This document shows, piece after piece, positions 1 through 8,370 of a DNA stretch of 45,108 nucleotides. Made by a program: the position numbers and the translations under genes. The stretch comes from Pseudomonadales bacterium (GTDB taxonomy: Bacteria; Pseudomonadota; Gammaproteobacteria; Pseudomonadales; Azotimanducaceae). The notes beneath the pieces are model-generated. The model saw only the letters and a list, made by a program, of their open reading frames with translations. It had not been told where the DNA came from and searched no databases. The stretch is from the NCBI GenBank assembly GCA_022448085.1, contig JAKUTH010000017.1, positions 1-45,108 of the forward strand, in the 5' to 3' direction. Numbering within the stretch: the stretch's first letter is position 1; every line of letters begins with the position of its first letter.

Positions 1-452
1 TCGGGACCTTGGACGAAGCCAACTGTGCCTTGGGTGTGTTGATCGCCAATCTCGACGCCAATTGTCCATTTCGCGCCTTTCTGTTGACCGTTCAGTCCCG
101 TCTCTTCGACGTTGGCGCTTCTGTGGCAACAGGCACCAGTCATCTCGACTGTACCTGCGAAACTGCTGTCGTCGAACAACAAATCGCGCTCTTAAATCAA
201 GAGCTTGATCCACTTCAAGAGTTCGTTCTGCCGGGAGGAAATACGATTTGTGCACTCGCGCACCTGGCAAGAGCGACAATGCGACGCGCAGAACGCACGT
301 TTTGGCGTGCCAAAATCAATGCCTTAATTGAAGCCGGTACCGGAGCTTATCTAAACCGTTTATCGGATTACTTGTTCGTCGTCGCGCGCACTACCGCTGA
401 CGGCATAGAACAAACTTGGCAACCGGTGACAAGCGGCGACCCCACTCGTTAA
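1..452 (+). CDS. pduO: PduO-type cob(I)alamin adenosyltransferase, 3' fragment
   Basis: The reading frame is open from the window edge, so the true start lies upstream; the first visible residues read GTLDEANCALGVL, the conserved segment that follows the ATP-binding N-terminus in this family. Farther on, LPGGN...CALAHLARATMRRAER matches the conserved C-terminal half, where Arg residues bind ATP and shape the corrinoid site. The enzyme transfers the 5'-deoxyadenosyl group of ATP to cob(I)alamin to make coenzyme B12, in the cytoplasm. The C-terminus, from about IEQTWQP, is poorly conserved. The gene converges on aceF and the two stop codons share bases in a TTAA palindrome at 449-452. The family is clear from motifs; which of the PduO/CobO/MMAB names applies cannot be decided from a fragment. 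Confidence 0.88.
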   Translation, partial: GTLDEANCALGVLIANLDANCPFRAFLLTVQSRLFDVGASVATGTSHLDCTCETAVVEQQIALLNQELDPLQEFVLPGGNTICALAHLARATMRRAERTFWRAKINALIEAGTGAYLNRLSDYLFVVARTTADGIEQTWQPVTSGDPTR

Positions 453-2083
453 CGGAGCAAGCTTTCAGGTTCGGTAAGAATCTGTCCTAGCCGTCGCACA
501 AATCGGCCAGCCTCGGCCCCATTAATTGCTCGGTGATCGTACGACAAAGAGACCGGTAACATTTTTCGGGGCACAAATTGCTGCCCATCCCAAAGCGGCT
601 GAGTATCCATCCTGGCGATACCCAGGATGGCTAATTCAGGCGCGTTAACGATGGGGGTAAAGCCCGTGCCACCAATCGCGCCTAAGCTCGAAACAGTAAA
701 ACAACCCCCTGCCATATGCTCAGGTCTGAGTTTTCGTCCCCTGGCTAGCTGGGAAAGTTCTGTTACCTCCTCGGCAAGATCCACGATACTTTTCTCGTCC
801 ACATCTCGAATCACTGGCACCACAAGCCCAGCATCGGTATCGACTGCAAAACCAATATGGCAATATTTTTTCAATATCAACGTCCTTAGAGTCGGACCCA
901 GCGAGGCGTTAAATCGTGGAAACTCGGCAAGACTTAGTGCACACGCCTTTAACACAAATGCGAGAGGCGTAAGCGATTCTATCCCCTCGTCACGTTTCAT
1001 CTTCGCCCTGACATCTTCCAAGTGCGTCGCGTCAACGAGATCGTGTTGGGTGACATGCACGACGTTGAGCCAACTTCGATGTAAATTCGCGGCACCGGTG
1101 CGGCGAACACGCGATAGATCAACCTCTTCGATGGTCCCATATTTCGTGAAGTCCTCTGAAGGCACGCTCGGAAGGACAGCTTGGTTGGGATCGCTTGAAC
1201 TCGTTAAAACCGCCTTGACGTACGCTTTAACATCGTCCTTAACAATCCGACCTTGAGCACCAGAGCCTTGTATAGAGTTCAGTTCAACCCCTAATTCCCG
1301 AGCCAGCCTGCGTACCGCCGGTCCGGCATAAAACGTTGCATCAGTCAACCGAACCCCGGGCTCAAGAGTTTGGGTCGTTCGGATTCTTGGCGTGCTTATA
1401 TCTAGATCGGTCGCGACCGTATTTGGAGCGACATTCGACTGACGCGTTCCAACCGCCACGTCAGCTGGGTCACCCGGCACGATGACCGCAACGACCGCCC
1501 CCTCGACCACCTCGTCGTCCACTGCTAATGCGACGGACTTCACCTTCCCGTTTACGGGTGACGGGATTTCCATCGACGCTTTTTCTGACTCAATCACCAC
1601 TAAAGGATCGTCAACAAACACGGCGTCCCCTGGTGCAACTGTTACTTCGATCACAACAACGTCTTCGGCGTCTCCCAGATCGGGTACCCGTACTTCGACC
1701 TGTGGTGTGCCTTCTAAAGTGGGTGCATCGCGATTCCCATCGTCCGATTCTCGCAGTGCATAACGCCGTCTCTCTACCCCAGACGTTTTGTCTTCGCGGA
1801 CTTCGTCGATAATGCTATCCGCTTCATCTGTCCGGGCAGGGTTGCCGTCCGTTTCTATGGTTGCAACCAAATCCCCCTCATTAACGATATCGCCGACCGC
1901 GAGACTGATTCCGACAACTTTCCCAGCCACCTCGGCTGGTAATTCCATGGACGCCTTCTCTGATTCGATAACGACCAACGTAGTATCAACCGGGATTTCG
2001 TCTCCCTCGGCAATACAGATTTCAATGACTTCAACTTCTTCGGCGTCGCCGACATCAGGGACTCTGACCTCAACGAGGCTCAT
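449..2083 (-). CDS. aceF: pyruvate dehydrogenase complex E2, dihydrolipoamide acetyltransferase
   Basis: This is the 544-residue core subunit of the pyruvate dehydrogenase complex, which moves the acetyl group from E1 to CoA. Two N-terminal lipoyl domains are visible, each with the ESEKASME motif; the lipoylated lysines are K43 and K168. They are joined by acidic linkers to a peripheral-subunit-binding domain at about residues 252-288 (AGPAVRRLARELGV) and a C-terminal acyltransferase domain. The catalytic motif reads DHRAING with H517 and N521; many E2 enzymes have Asp at the second position, but Asn there is, as I recall, also found in Azotobacter E2p. The start overlaps the aceE stop in an ATGA (2080-2083), so the pair is translationally coupled. 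No lpd gene follows, so E3 must be encoded elsewhere. Confidence 0.96.
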   Translation of the reverse strand: MSLVEVRVPDVGDAEEVEVIEICIAEGDEIPVDTTLVVIESEKASMELPAEVAGKVVGISLAVGDIVNEGDLVATIETDGNPARTDEADSIIDEVREDKTSGVERRRYALRESDDGNRDAPTLEGTPQVEVRVPDLGDAEDVVVIEVTVAPGDAVFVDDPLVVIESEKASMEIPSPVNGKVKSVALAVDDEVVEGAVVAVIVPGDPADVAVGTRQSNVAPNTVATDLDISTPRIRTTQTLEPGVRLTDATFYAGPAVRRLARELGVELNSIQGSGAQGRIVKDDVKAYVKAVLTSSSDPNQAVLPSVPSEDFTKYGTIEEVDLSRVRRTGAANLHRSWLNVVHVTQHDLVDATHLEDVRAKMKRDEGIESLTPLAFVLKACALSLAEFPRFNASLGPTLRTLILKKYCHIGFAVDTDAGLVVPVIRDVDEKSIVDLAEEVTELSQLARGRKLRPEHMAGGCFTVSSLGAIGGTGFTPIVNAPELAILGIARMDTQPLWDGQQFVPRKMLPVSLSYDHRAINGAEAGRFVRRLGQILTEPESLLR

Positions 2084-4746
2084 GATCGTCGAGGATTTGG
2101 TTTATCCGGGGCGATCCCCATTTCTTCAATCGCATCCTCAACGTCTTTCTCTGCGATCACTTGCGCGCTCGCGAGTTCCGTTAGAGCTGCTAGTGTGACA
2201 AATCGCTCATCGACTTCAAAAAAACCACGCAATTGTTCCCTCGTATCGCTGCGTCCAAAACCATCCGTCCCCAAAACTCGATACGGCGCGGCGTGAAAAG
2301 CACGAATAGATTCCGCGTAGAGTTTGACGTAATCGGTTGCGGCAACGACGGGGATGTCGCCGTCAAGGCACTCTGAAACATAACTGCGGCGTGATTCCTC
2401 CGCAGGATGCAGCATGTTCCATCGCGCAACGTCGTGTCCATCCCTTGCTAACTCTGTAAAGCTGGTGACGCTCCAGACTTCGCTGTCGACACCATAATCG
2501 CGCTTTAATCGGATCGACGCTTTTGTTACTTCATTTAATATCGCACCACTACCCAGCAGCCGAATTTTTCTTGCCGACCTACTCGAATCAAAGGACATTA
2601 ATTCGTACATCCCCCTTAGGATGCCGTTTGCTGCCCCTTCTGGCATCGCCGGTTGAATATAGTTTTCGTTCATCAGGGTGATGTAGTAGAAGATCCGTTC
2701 ATCCTCGACATACATTCGCCGGAGTCCATCCTGAACGATCACGGCTAGCTCGTATGCATAACATGGGTCGTACGAAACGCAGTTTGGAACAGCTCCCGAT
2801 AGCAGGTGGCTGTGCCCATCTTGGTGTTGCAATCCCTCGCCATTGAGCGTTGTCCGCCCCGAAGTGGCTCCCAACAAAAACCCTCGTGCTTGCATGTCGC
2901 CTGCCGCCCAAGCGAGATCGCCAACGCGTTGAAATCCGAACATGGAATAAAAAAGATAAAAGGGAATCAGCGTGTACTGGTTCGTACTATACGACGTAGC
3001 GGCTGCCAGCCACGCCGCAAATGCACCAGCTTCGTTGATCCCTTCTTCAAGAACCTGCCCATCTTTCGATTCTCGGTACGCGGCCAACTCGCCTGCATCA
3101 ACCGGCTCGTATAGTTGGCCCTCCGAAGAGTAGATCCCCAATTGTCGGAACATACCTTCCATACCAAAGGTCCGGGCTTCATCGGGAACGATCGGCACGA
3201 TCCTTTTTCCGATTGAATCGTCCCGCAAAAGTGTCGATAGAATTCTTACGAAGCCCATCGTCGTCGAGAATTTTCGGTCGCCACCGCCCTGTAGCAAATT
3301 GTCAAGATATTCAAGAGAGGGAATATCGAACCCGGGTAGGGCGGCAATACGACTCGGGATCGGGCCGCCGAGTTTCTCCCGCTGCTCAAGCATATACACC
3401 ATTTCTGGGCTATCACTAGGCGGTCTGTAATACGGCACCGACTCTAATTCACTGTCTGACAGAGGAATGTCAAAGCGATCACGAAAGTGCTTTAGATCGT
3501 CAAGATCTAGCTTTTTGACTTGGTGCGTTGTGTTCTCGGATTCTCCAGCATCGCCCATCCCATATCCCTTCACGGTCTTCGCAAGAATGACCGTGGGCTG
3601 GCCGCGATGATCCATGGCCGCTTGGTAAGCTGCGTACACCTTGAAGGGGTCGTGGCCACCGCGATTGAGGCGCATGATGTCATCGTCGGATAGGTGAGCG
3701 ACAAGTTTCAGCAATTCTGGGTGTTTCCCGAAAAATTCTTGGCGGGTGTAGCCGCCGCCTTTCGCCTTGTAATTCTGGTATTCGCCGTCCACGGTCTCGT
3801 TCATGCGTTGCTGCAGGAGCCCATCAACGTCATTGGTGAAGAGCGGATCCCATAATCGCCCCCATACAACCTTGATTACATTCCATCCTGCACCGCGAAA
3901 TTCGCCTTCAAGTTCTTGGATTATCTTTCCGTTTCCACGGACGGGTCCGTCCAGTCGTTGCAAATTGCAGTTGACGACAAAAACAAGATTGTCGAGTCGC
4001 TCGCGTCCCGCAAGCCCGAGCGCGCCAAGGGACTCGGGTTCGTCGCACTCGCCATCACCAAGGAACGCCCATACCTTACGATCCTCCATCGCAATGAGGC
4101 CGCGCGAATCAAGATATTTCATGATATGCGCTTGATAAATTGCCTGAATTGGTCCAAGGCCCATCGAAACGGTGGGGAACTGCCAATAGTCAGGCATGAG
4201 CCATGGGTGAGGATAGGAAGAAAGTCCATCGCCGCGGACTTCTTGGCGAAAATTATCAAGATGTTCTTCATTCAGTCTGCGTTCTAAAAAGGAGCGCGCA
4301 TAGATACCCGGGGCGCTATGCCCTTGGAAATAGATCAAATCTCCCGCGTGCTCCGGCGTCGGTCCTCTGAAAAAGTAGTTGAATCCAACTTCATAAAGAG
4401 TCGCCGAAGAAGCAAACGTCGAAATGTGTCCACCCAGGTCCCCGTCCCGGCGATTTGCTCGGACTACCATTGCTAGCGCGTTCCAGCGAATAAGACTGCG
4501 GATCCGCCTTTCCGTGAAAAGATCGCCCGGCATGAACGCCTCAAGATGGGCTGGGATGGTATTCCGATAGGGCGTGGTGATGGTGTAGGGCAGCGAGGCG
4601 CCCGTTTTAGTCATTCGAGAAGACAATCGTCTCAACAAAAAATTAGCCCGTTCAATCCCTTCGTTATCGAGAATATATTCGAGTGAAGCTAACCACTCTT
4701 GTGTCTCTGTAGGATTGGTATCCTCCCTATCCCCTTGAGACGCCAT
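2080..4746 (-). CDS. aceE: pyruvate dehydrogenase E1 component, homodimeric type
   Basis: This 888-residue enzyme decarboxylates pyruvate using thiamine diphosphate and acetylates the lipoyl groups of AceF. The length fits the homodimeric gammaproteobacterial E1 (about 887). The thiamine-binding motif runs from GDGECDEPES (from residue 230) to NCNLQRLDGPV (from residue 259). Other family blocks are HISTFASSATLYEVGFN near the N-terminus and QHQDGHSHLLS in the C-terminal half. I chose the ATG at 4746 (MASQGDRED) over a TTG nine bases upstream. It lies 63 bases after the sugar kinase stop on the same strand and overlaps aceF by four bases. No pdhR-type regulator lies beside it, unlike in E. coli. 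Confidence 0.97.
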   Translation of the reverse strand: MASQGDREDTNPTETQEWLASLEYILDNEGIERANFLLRRLSSRMTKTGASLPYTITTPYRNTIPAHLEAFMPGDLFTERRIRSLIRWNALAMVVRANRRDGDLGGHISTFASSATLYEVGFNYFFRGPTPEHAGDLIYFQGHSAPGIYARSFLERRLNEEHLDNFRQEVRGDGLSSYPHPWLMPDYWQFPTVSMGLGPIQAIYQAHIMKYLDSRGLIAMEDRKVWAFLGDGECDEPESLGALGLAGRERLDNLVFVVNCNLQRLDGPVRGNGKIIQELEGEFRGAGWNVIKVVWGRLWDPLFTNDVDGLLQQRMNETVDGEYQNYKAKGGGYTRQEFFGKHPELLKLVAHLSDDDIMRLNRGGHDPFKVYAAYQAAMDHRGQPTVILAKTVKGYGMGDAGESENTTHQVKKLDLDDLKHFRDRFDIPLSDSELESVPYYRPPSDSPEMVYMLEQREKLGGPIPSRIAALPGFDIPSLEYLDNLLQGGGDRKFSTTMGFVRILSTLLRDDSIGKRIVPIVPDEARTFGMEGMFRQLGIYSSEGQLYEPVDAGELAAYRESKDGQVLEEGINEAGAFAAWLAAATSYSTNQYTLIPFYLFYSMFGFQRVGDLAWAAGDMQARGFLLGATSGRTTLNGEGLQHQDGHSHLLSGAVPNCVSYDPCYAYELAVIVQDGLRRMYVEDERIFYYITLMNENYIQPAMPEGAANGILRGMYELMSFDSSRSARKIRLLGSGAILNEVTKASIRLKRDYGVDSEVWSVTSFTELARDGHDVARWNMLHPAEESRRSYVSECLDGDIPVVAATDYVKLYAESIRAFHAAPYRVLGTDGFGRSDTREQLRGFFEVDERFVTLAALTELASAQVIAEKDVEDAIEEMGIAPDKPNPRRS

Positions 4747-4809
4747 TACACCCAATTCCAGTTGCCGAAGATCATGCTTCGCCCGAAAACCCGTAGAGCA
4801 TGAACCATC

Positions 4810-5715
4810 TTACGCTGGATTCAGCCATGCGGCGCCGCGTGCGCCGCTTGCATCGCCATGTTCAGCCGGTACGATTTGAGTAGTGCCTTCCGAAGTGAAG
4901 GTGTATTCAACCACTTTGACTGGTAAGTCGCGATACAAGTAATTCGAATTAGAGATTCCTCCTCCACAAACAATTATGTCGGGATCGATCACATTAATTA
5001 TCTGGGCCAAGGTTCGCGCCAACATTGACGTATACAAAGCATACGAACGTTCGCCGAACTCGGAGCCCGCAACGGTATCCGCTTCGCGGTTTTCGCCGGT
5101 CAACAAACGATGCGTCAATGAAAGTCCTGGCCCGGACAAAAAGGTTTCGACACAGTTGACCCGACCGCAATAACATTCTCGATCGGGAAGATCTGCCTCC
5201 GCAGGGGTCGCATAGCGGTCGGAACGGAAGTAAGGCAAGGGCGTATGGCCCCACTCGCCACTCAGTCGGTTCGGGCCAACAAGAAGTCGGCCATTCATTA
5301 CCCAGCCACCACCAACGCCGGTACCTAGGATGATGCCGAAGACACATTGACTTCCCCGACCCGCACCCGCCACAGCTTCCGATAAAGCAAAACAATCGGC
5401 ATCGTTCGCGATTCGAACAGGCCGACTCAACGACTCAATCAGATCGTCCAGCAAGGGGCGTCCGTTAAGCCAAGTTGAATTACAATTTTTCATCACAGAC
5501 CGGTTGGAAATCCAGGCTCCAGGCGTACCGATTCCAACCGGACATTTGATCCCCGCTTCATCATCAAGTTCTCGAACAAGTTCCGAAATTGCTTGAACGG
5601 TTTGATCGTATTCTTCTTTAGGCGCGGCCAGTCGAATCGCTGCTGTGACGTTGCCCTCACGATCCATCAAGATTCCTTCAATCTTAGTACCACCTAGGTC
5701 AATTCCTATACGCAT
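4810..5715 (-). CDS. mak: ROK-family sugar kinase, Mak (fructokinase)-like
   Basis: This is a 301-residue ROK kinase that phosphorylates a hexose with ATP. It starts with the phosphate-binding motif MRIGIDLGGTKIEG and carries the ROK signature and zinc site: His in GEWGHTPLP and the cysteines of CYCGRVNCVETFLSG. As I recall it, E. coli Mak has the same STWLNG, GEWGH.PLP and HGD.SGARGAAWL blocks and the same length, so fructokinase/mannokinase is the nearest match; NagK-type GlcNAc kinase is an alternative within the same fold. The start at 5715 is preferred over an upstream in-frame codon at 5760 because the family begins there and it clears ampD, whose stop is 2 bases upstream. It is probably co-transcribed with ampD and lies ahead of aceE, which could tie it to wall-sugar recycling or glycolytic entry. 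Confidence 0.85.
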   Translation of the reverse strand: MRIGIDLGGTKIEGILMDREGNVTAAIRLAAPKEEYDQTVQAISELVRELDDEAGIKCPVGIGTPGAWISNRSVMKNCNSTWLNGRPLLDDLIESLSRPVRIANDADCFALSEAVAGAGRGSQCVFGIILGTGVGGGWVMNGRLLVGPNRLSGEWGHTPLPYFRSDRYATPAEADLPDRECYCGRVNCVETFLSGPGLSLTHRLLTGENREADTVAGSEFGERSYALYTSMLARTLAQIINVIDPDIIVCGGGISNSNYLYRDLPVKVVEYTFTSEGTTQIVPAEHGDASGARGAAWLNPA

Positions 5716-5717
5716 CG

Positions 5718-6275
5718 TCAACTCGAATGTCTCACCACTTCTGTATAGATCCGCTCCCATTCAAACTCCGTACCGGGATCTTTCTTACGCGAGGGTGCAA
5801 TTTCCTGGTGACCAACAATTCGGCCAAGCGAGAGGGCGGGGTATTTGGCAATAAGCGCCCGCAAAATGACGGCGAGTTTGCGGTATTGAGAATTCGTATA
5901 CCTACTGTGATCTGTCCCTTCTAGTTCGATTCCAACGGAAAAATCGTTACACGCCAATCGTGATCCAAAAGAAGAAACCCCTGCGTGCCATGCCCTTCGA
6001 TCGAAGGGTGCAAACTGGATCACCAGACCACGTCGGGTAATATATACGTGCGGCGAGACTTTCATCCCTTCCAACGATTGAAGTTGGGGATGGTCATCCA
6101 AATTTAGCTCATTACAAAAAAAAGCAGGCACCAGATTGGCTCCGAATACGCCCGCTGGAAGGGATATCGAGTGAATTACGACGAGTGTAACCGCGGCATC
6201 CGTGGGTCGATCATCGCAATTGATCGATGGTTTCCGAATAACTCTCGATAACCAGTGATCGATGGTTACAACCAC
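5718..6275 (-). CDS. ampD: 1,6-anhydro-N-acetylmuramyl-L-alanine amidase AmpD
   Basis: This 185-residue cytoplasmic zinc amidase cuts the lactyl-L-alanine bond of anhydromuropeptides during peptidoglycan recycling. The zinc ligands are visible: His in VVIHSISLP, and His and Asp in GHQEIAPSRKKDPG. WHAGVSSFGSR and FSVGIELEGTD are family blocks, and the length fits E. coli AmpD (183). The likely start is a GTG at 6275. It is divergent from nadC with only 36 bases between the starts, the common ampD/nadC arrangement of gammaproteobacteria. The sugar kinase follows after 2 bases. No ampE is present. Confidence 0.95.
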   Translation of the reverse strand: MVVTIDHWLSRVIRKPSINCDDRPTDAAVTLVVIHSISLPAGVFGANLVPAFFCNELNLDDHPQLQSLEGMKVSPHVYITRRGLVIQFAPFDRRAWHAGVSSFGSRLACNDFSVGIELEGTDHSRYTNSQYRKLAVILRALIAKYPALSLGRIVGHQEIAPSRKKDPGTEFEWERIYTEVVRHSS

Positions 6276-6311
6276 GTCTACGCGGCTCTTCGATTTCGCT
6301 GAAATGACATA

Positions 6312-7184
6312 ATGACGACTATGGATCCATCACCCCTAGCGGTCAACGAGGCCTTCTTCAACGAGGTTCGTCGCAACGTCCAAGCCGCTATCGTCGAAGA
6401 CGTTGGTGCGGGAGACATTAACGCAGCGTTGATTTCAAAGGAACAAATTGCCACGGCCCATCTAATTACTCGAACCGCAGGCGTATTCTGTGGTCAGCCC
6501 TGGGCAGACGAAACCTGTCAGCAAATTGACACATCAATTACCATCGAATGGCTAGTACACGATGGCCAAAGCGTAACACCAGGCGATGCCCTGCTAGTTG
6601 CGCATGGACCCGCACGAAGCTTGCTAACTTGTGAACGAATCATGTTGAACTTTATTCAACTACTCTCGGGAACAGCAACTGCCGCACGCCAGTATGTCGA
6701 AGCTATTTCGGAAACCAGCGCAAAGATTCTAGACACTCGTAAGACTGTGCCCGGCCTTCGGATAGCCCAGAAATATGCGGTTGCCGTTGCAGGTGCGAAA
6801 AATCACAGAATGGGACTATTTGATGCGTACCTGATTAAAGAAAACCATATCGCCGCGGCCGGCGGGATCACCGAGAGTGTCAATGCTGCGCGACGACAAA
6901 ATCCCCATATCAAAATCGAAATTGAAGTCGAGACGATTCCCCAATTGTTGGAGGCAATCGAAGCAGGCGTCGACATGGCATTACTGGACAACTTCTCAAT
7001 GGAAGAGCTTCGCGAAGCGGTAACACTTAGCGACGGAAACATTCCACTCGAAGCATCCGGTGGTATCACACTCGAAAACGTAGTCTCGATCGCTCAAACA
7101 GGAGTGAACTACATTTCAGTCGGCGAGATAACGAAAAATATCGAACCGATGGATCTCTCTTTGCGTTTCAAGCCCGAGAAATAA
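6312..7184 (+). CDS. nadC: nicotinate-nucleotide pyrophosphorylase (carboxylating)
   Basis: This 290-residue quinolinate phosphoribosyltransferase converts quinolinate and PRPP to nicotinate mononucleotide, CO2 and pyrophosphate in de novo NAD synthesis. Family blocks are EDVGAGDINAALI near the N-terminus, LLTCERIMLNFIQLLSGTAT, the DTRKTVPGLR active-site segment, AVAVAGAKNHRMGLFDAYLIKEN given here only as a region, IEIEVET and LEASGGITLENV. It starts at ATG 6312 or possibly the in-frame ATG at 6321. It is a single gene, divergent from ampD and convergent with the H-NS-family gene. Confidence 0.96.
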   Translation: MTTMDPSPLAVNEAFFNEVRRNVQAAIVEDVGAGDINAALISKEQIATAHLITRTAGVFCGQPWADETCQQIDTSITIEWLVHDGQSVTPGDALLVAHGPARSLLTCERIMLNFIQLLSGTATAARQYVEAISETSAKILDTRKTVPGLRIAQKYAVAVAGAKNHRMGLFDAYLIKENHIAAAGGITESVNAARRQNPHIKIEIEVETIPQLLEAIEAGVDMALLDNFSMEELREAVTLSDGNIPLEASGGITLENVVSIAQTGVNYISVGEITKNIEPMDLSLRFKPEK

Positions 7185-7207
7185 ACTCGACGGCCCTAAT
7201 GAATGCT

Positions 7208-7227
7208 ATGCATGTCTCTTCATGCAT
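7208..7227. other. perfect 7-bp hairpin between nadC and the H-NS gene
   Basis: The arms ATGCATG and CATGCAT flank a six-base loop. It sits in the 113-base convergent gap between nadC and the H-NS-family gene, where a two-way terminator would be expected, but no T-run follows on either strand. It may be a factor-dependent stop or an RNA 3'-end stabiliser. Confidence 0.35.
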
Positions 7228-7297
7228 TGATTCACGACAACACCAACATCCGATAGCTTCGAAAATATTTACGAAGCCATCGACACTTTAGGCGACA

Positions 7298-7639
7298 CTA
7301 CTGGATCTTATACTGAGACAGAGTCTTGAACTTAGTGACGTCTACTCCTTCCTTCTCACAGATCTTAACGACCCACCCTGGAGATCGACCGCGACCCGTC
7401 CATGTATTTTTCCCGGACTTGTAAACTGGTTTTACTTTCCGCTTTCTACTAGCACCGGCGGGCCTTTTAGAAGGGATTCGCGTCGCATAAAGATCATCCA
7501 ACGTCACGCCCTCGTTCTTTAATATCGTGTCTATTTTTACTTTAACCCGATCCAATCTTTTGTGTCGCTTTTCTATTTCAGATTTCGCGTCACGGATAAG
7601 AGCTTGAAGCTCGGGTACCGAAAGTTTTTTTGCAGCCAT
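7298..7639 (-). CDS. H-NS-family nucleoid-associated protein
   Basis: This 113-residue basic protein has an N-terminal helical, probably coiled-coil, oligomerisation region (LSVPELQALIRDAKSEIEKR and the following helix). A lysine/arginine-rich linker leads to the H-NS DNA-binding motif NTWTGRGRSPGWV, in which the TGRGR loop inserts in the minor groove of AT-rich DNA. Proteins of this kind coat and silence AT-rich, often acquired, genes. I chose ATG 7639 (MAAKKLSV) because an AAAAGGGA Shine-Dalgarno-like stretch precedes it; the ATG at 7660 has none. The C-terminal motif resembles the betaproteobacterial H-NS type more than MvaT. It stands alone, and the DNA upstream is clearly AT-rich, as expected for an autoregulated hns. 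Confidence 0.88.
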   Translation of the reverse strand: MAAKKLSVPELQALIRDAKSEIEKRHKRLDRVKVKIDTILKNEGVTLDDLYATRIPSKRPAGASRKRKVKPVYKSGKNTWTGRGRSPGWVVKICEKEGVDVTKFKTLSQYKIQ

Positions 7640-8007
7640 AATCCCTTTTACTATTCCCATTTCAAGAAACTATAATAAAGTTACATAATGAAATTGGATT
7701 TGTAAACACTCTTATATAAATGATCTGTTTGTTTAATAAAAATAAGATGTACGTAAAATGCAGATTAATAGTTCCAATTATCAATCTAATTTATTGTCCG
7801 ATCTGCAGAATACTTAACCGTCATCGTTAACCTTTTATTCGCGACAGCAGAGCGCGACCGGATAATTCAGGCGGTTTTCTGAGCTGATTATATCTATTTG
7901 ATAGGACAGTATCTTTTCGGTGTAACGAATAATTCACCATAACCGTGCGATAACCGTCATCCATATGGTCGATTGTCGTTTGATGGCTTCGCGTTCGCGT
8001 TGACAGC
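7640..8007. other. AT-rich non-coding interval upstream of the H-NS gene
   Basis: There is no convincing gene in these 368 bases. The part next to the H-NS gene (about 7640-7800) is strongly AT-rich and probably carries its promoter. A weak TTTACA / 17 bases / TAACTT pair can be read on the minus strand, which I do not consider secure. A 7-bp inverted repeat (TGCAGAT at 7759-7765, ATCTGCA at 7801-7807) and three copies of TAACCGT are present. No type IV pilin leader (GFTLIE-like) is visible in any frame. Confidence 0.6.
7815..7961 (+). repeat. TAACCGT short direct repeats
   Basis: TAACCGT occurs at 7815-7821, 7940-7946 and 7951-7957. The last two start 11 bases apart, about one helical turn, in the form ATAACCGT-GCG-ATAACCGT. 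The first and third extend to an identical TAACCGTCATC. They could be a regulator binding site upstream of the H-NS gene or on the 3' side of the tRNA; chance is also possible. Confidence 0.4.
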
Positions 8008-8083
<76 letters not shown>

Positions 8084-8096
8084 GCAGGCGGCGCGA

Positions 8097-8125
8097 AGCT
8101 TAACGTCTCAACAAGTGTTCCTCAA
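8097..8125 (-). promoter_or_regulatory. candidate promoter of tRNA-Thr
   Basis: On the minus strand a TTGAGG -35 (8120-8125) and a TAAGCT -10 (8097-8102) are 17 bases apart. A GC-rich discriminator (TCGCGCC) follows, as is usual for stringently controlled stable-RNA promoters. The start site would fall a few bases before the tRNA 5' end at 8083. The -10 is a weak match. Confidence 0.4.
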
Positions 8126-8136
8126 TAATGAGATTC

Positions 8137-8160
8137 GCCCGGCGGGCTTTTCTTTCTTTA
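8137..8160 (+). terminator. possible short intrinsic terminator
   Basis: The stem GCCC/GGGC with a three-base loop (8137-8147) is followed by a T-rich run (TTTTCTTTCTTT) on the plus strand. The stem is only four base pairs and no plus-strand gene ends nearby, so this may be fortuitous. Confidence 0.25.
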
Positions 8161-8299
8161 CAGAAATATTATGCCTTCCGCTATTAATCATCGGCATCGA
8201 CTGTCGTATAAGTTAAAGCCTAATTTTTTACTTCATCACTTCTCCAAAAAAGGAAAATAGGACCGGGAAGCTAATAGGACTAATATTCGTGTCGTGAAA

Positions 8300-8332
8300 A
8301 ACCCAATGGCTTCGGTATAACCCATTGGGGTT
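8300..8332 (-). terminator. hairpin with a minus-strand T-run before pilD
   Basis: CCCAATGG (8302-8309) pairs perfectly with CCATTGGG (8322-8329) around a 12-base loop. Read on the minus strand the stem is followed by TTTTT, the form of an intrinsic terminator, yet no minus-strand gene ends here. It could block antisense transcription coming from pilD, or act as a hairpin in the pilD leader. Confidence 0.35.
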
Positions 8333-8370
8333 ATCTCGAGAGCAAACCCACTTTCAAAGAGTATGAATAT

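Larger units (their letters stand above)
8084..8370. other. non-coding interval between tRNA-Thr and pilD
   Basis: These 287 bases have no supported gene. They hold the likely tRNA promoter (8097-8125), a short GC hairpin with a T-rich tail (8137-8160) and a longer CCCAATGG hairpin (8300-8332) just before pilD. In related genomes pilB and pilC would be expected upstream of pilD; no remnant of either is recognisable. Confidence 0.55.

Noticed and set aside
517-521. Loss of the catalytic acid in AceF (HRAING; these numbers are protein residues)
   Set aside because: Asn at this place is, as I recall, also found in functional Azotobacter-type E2, so it is not a defect.
627-2198. Open frames on the plus strand across aceF
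   Set aside because: They are Ser/Thr-rich complements of the lipoyl and catalytic domains with no family resemblance.
8137-8160. Proof of a lost plus-strand gene from the GC hairpin with T-tail
   Set aside because: The stem is only four base pairs and may be chance.
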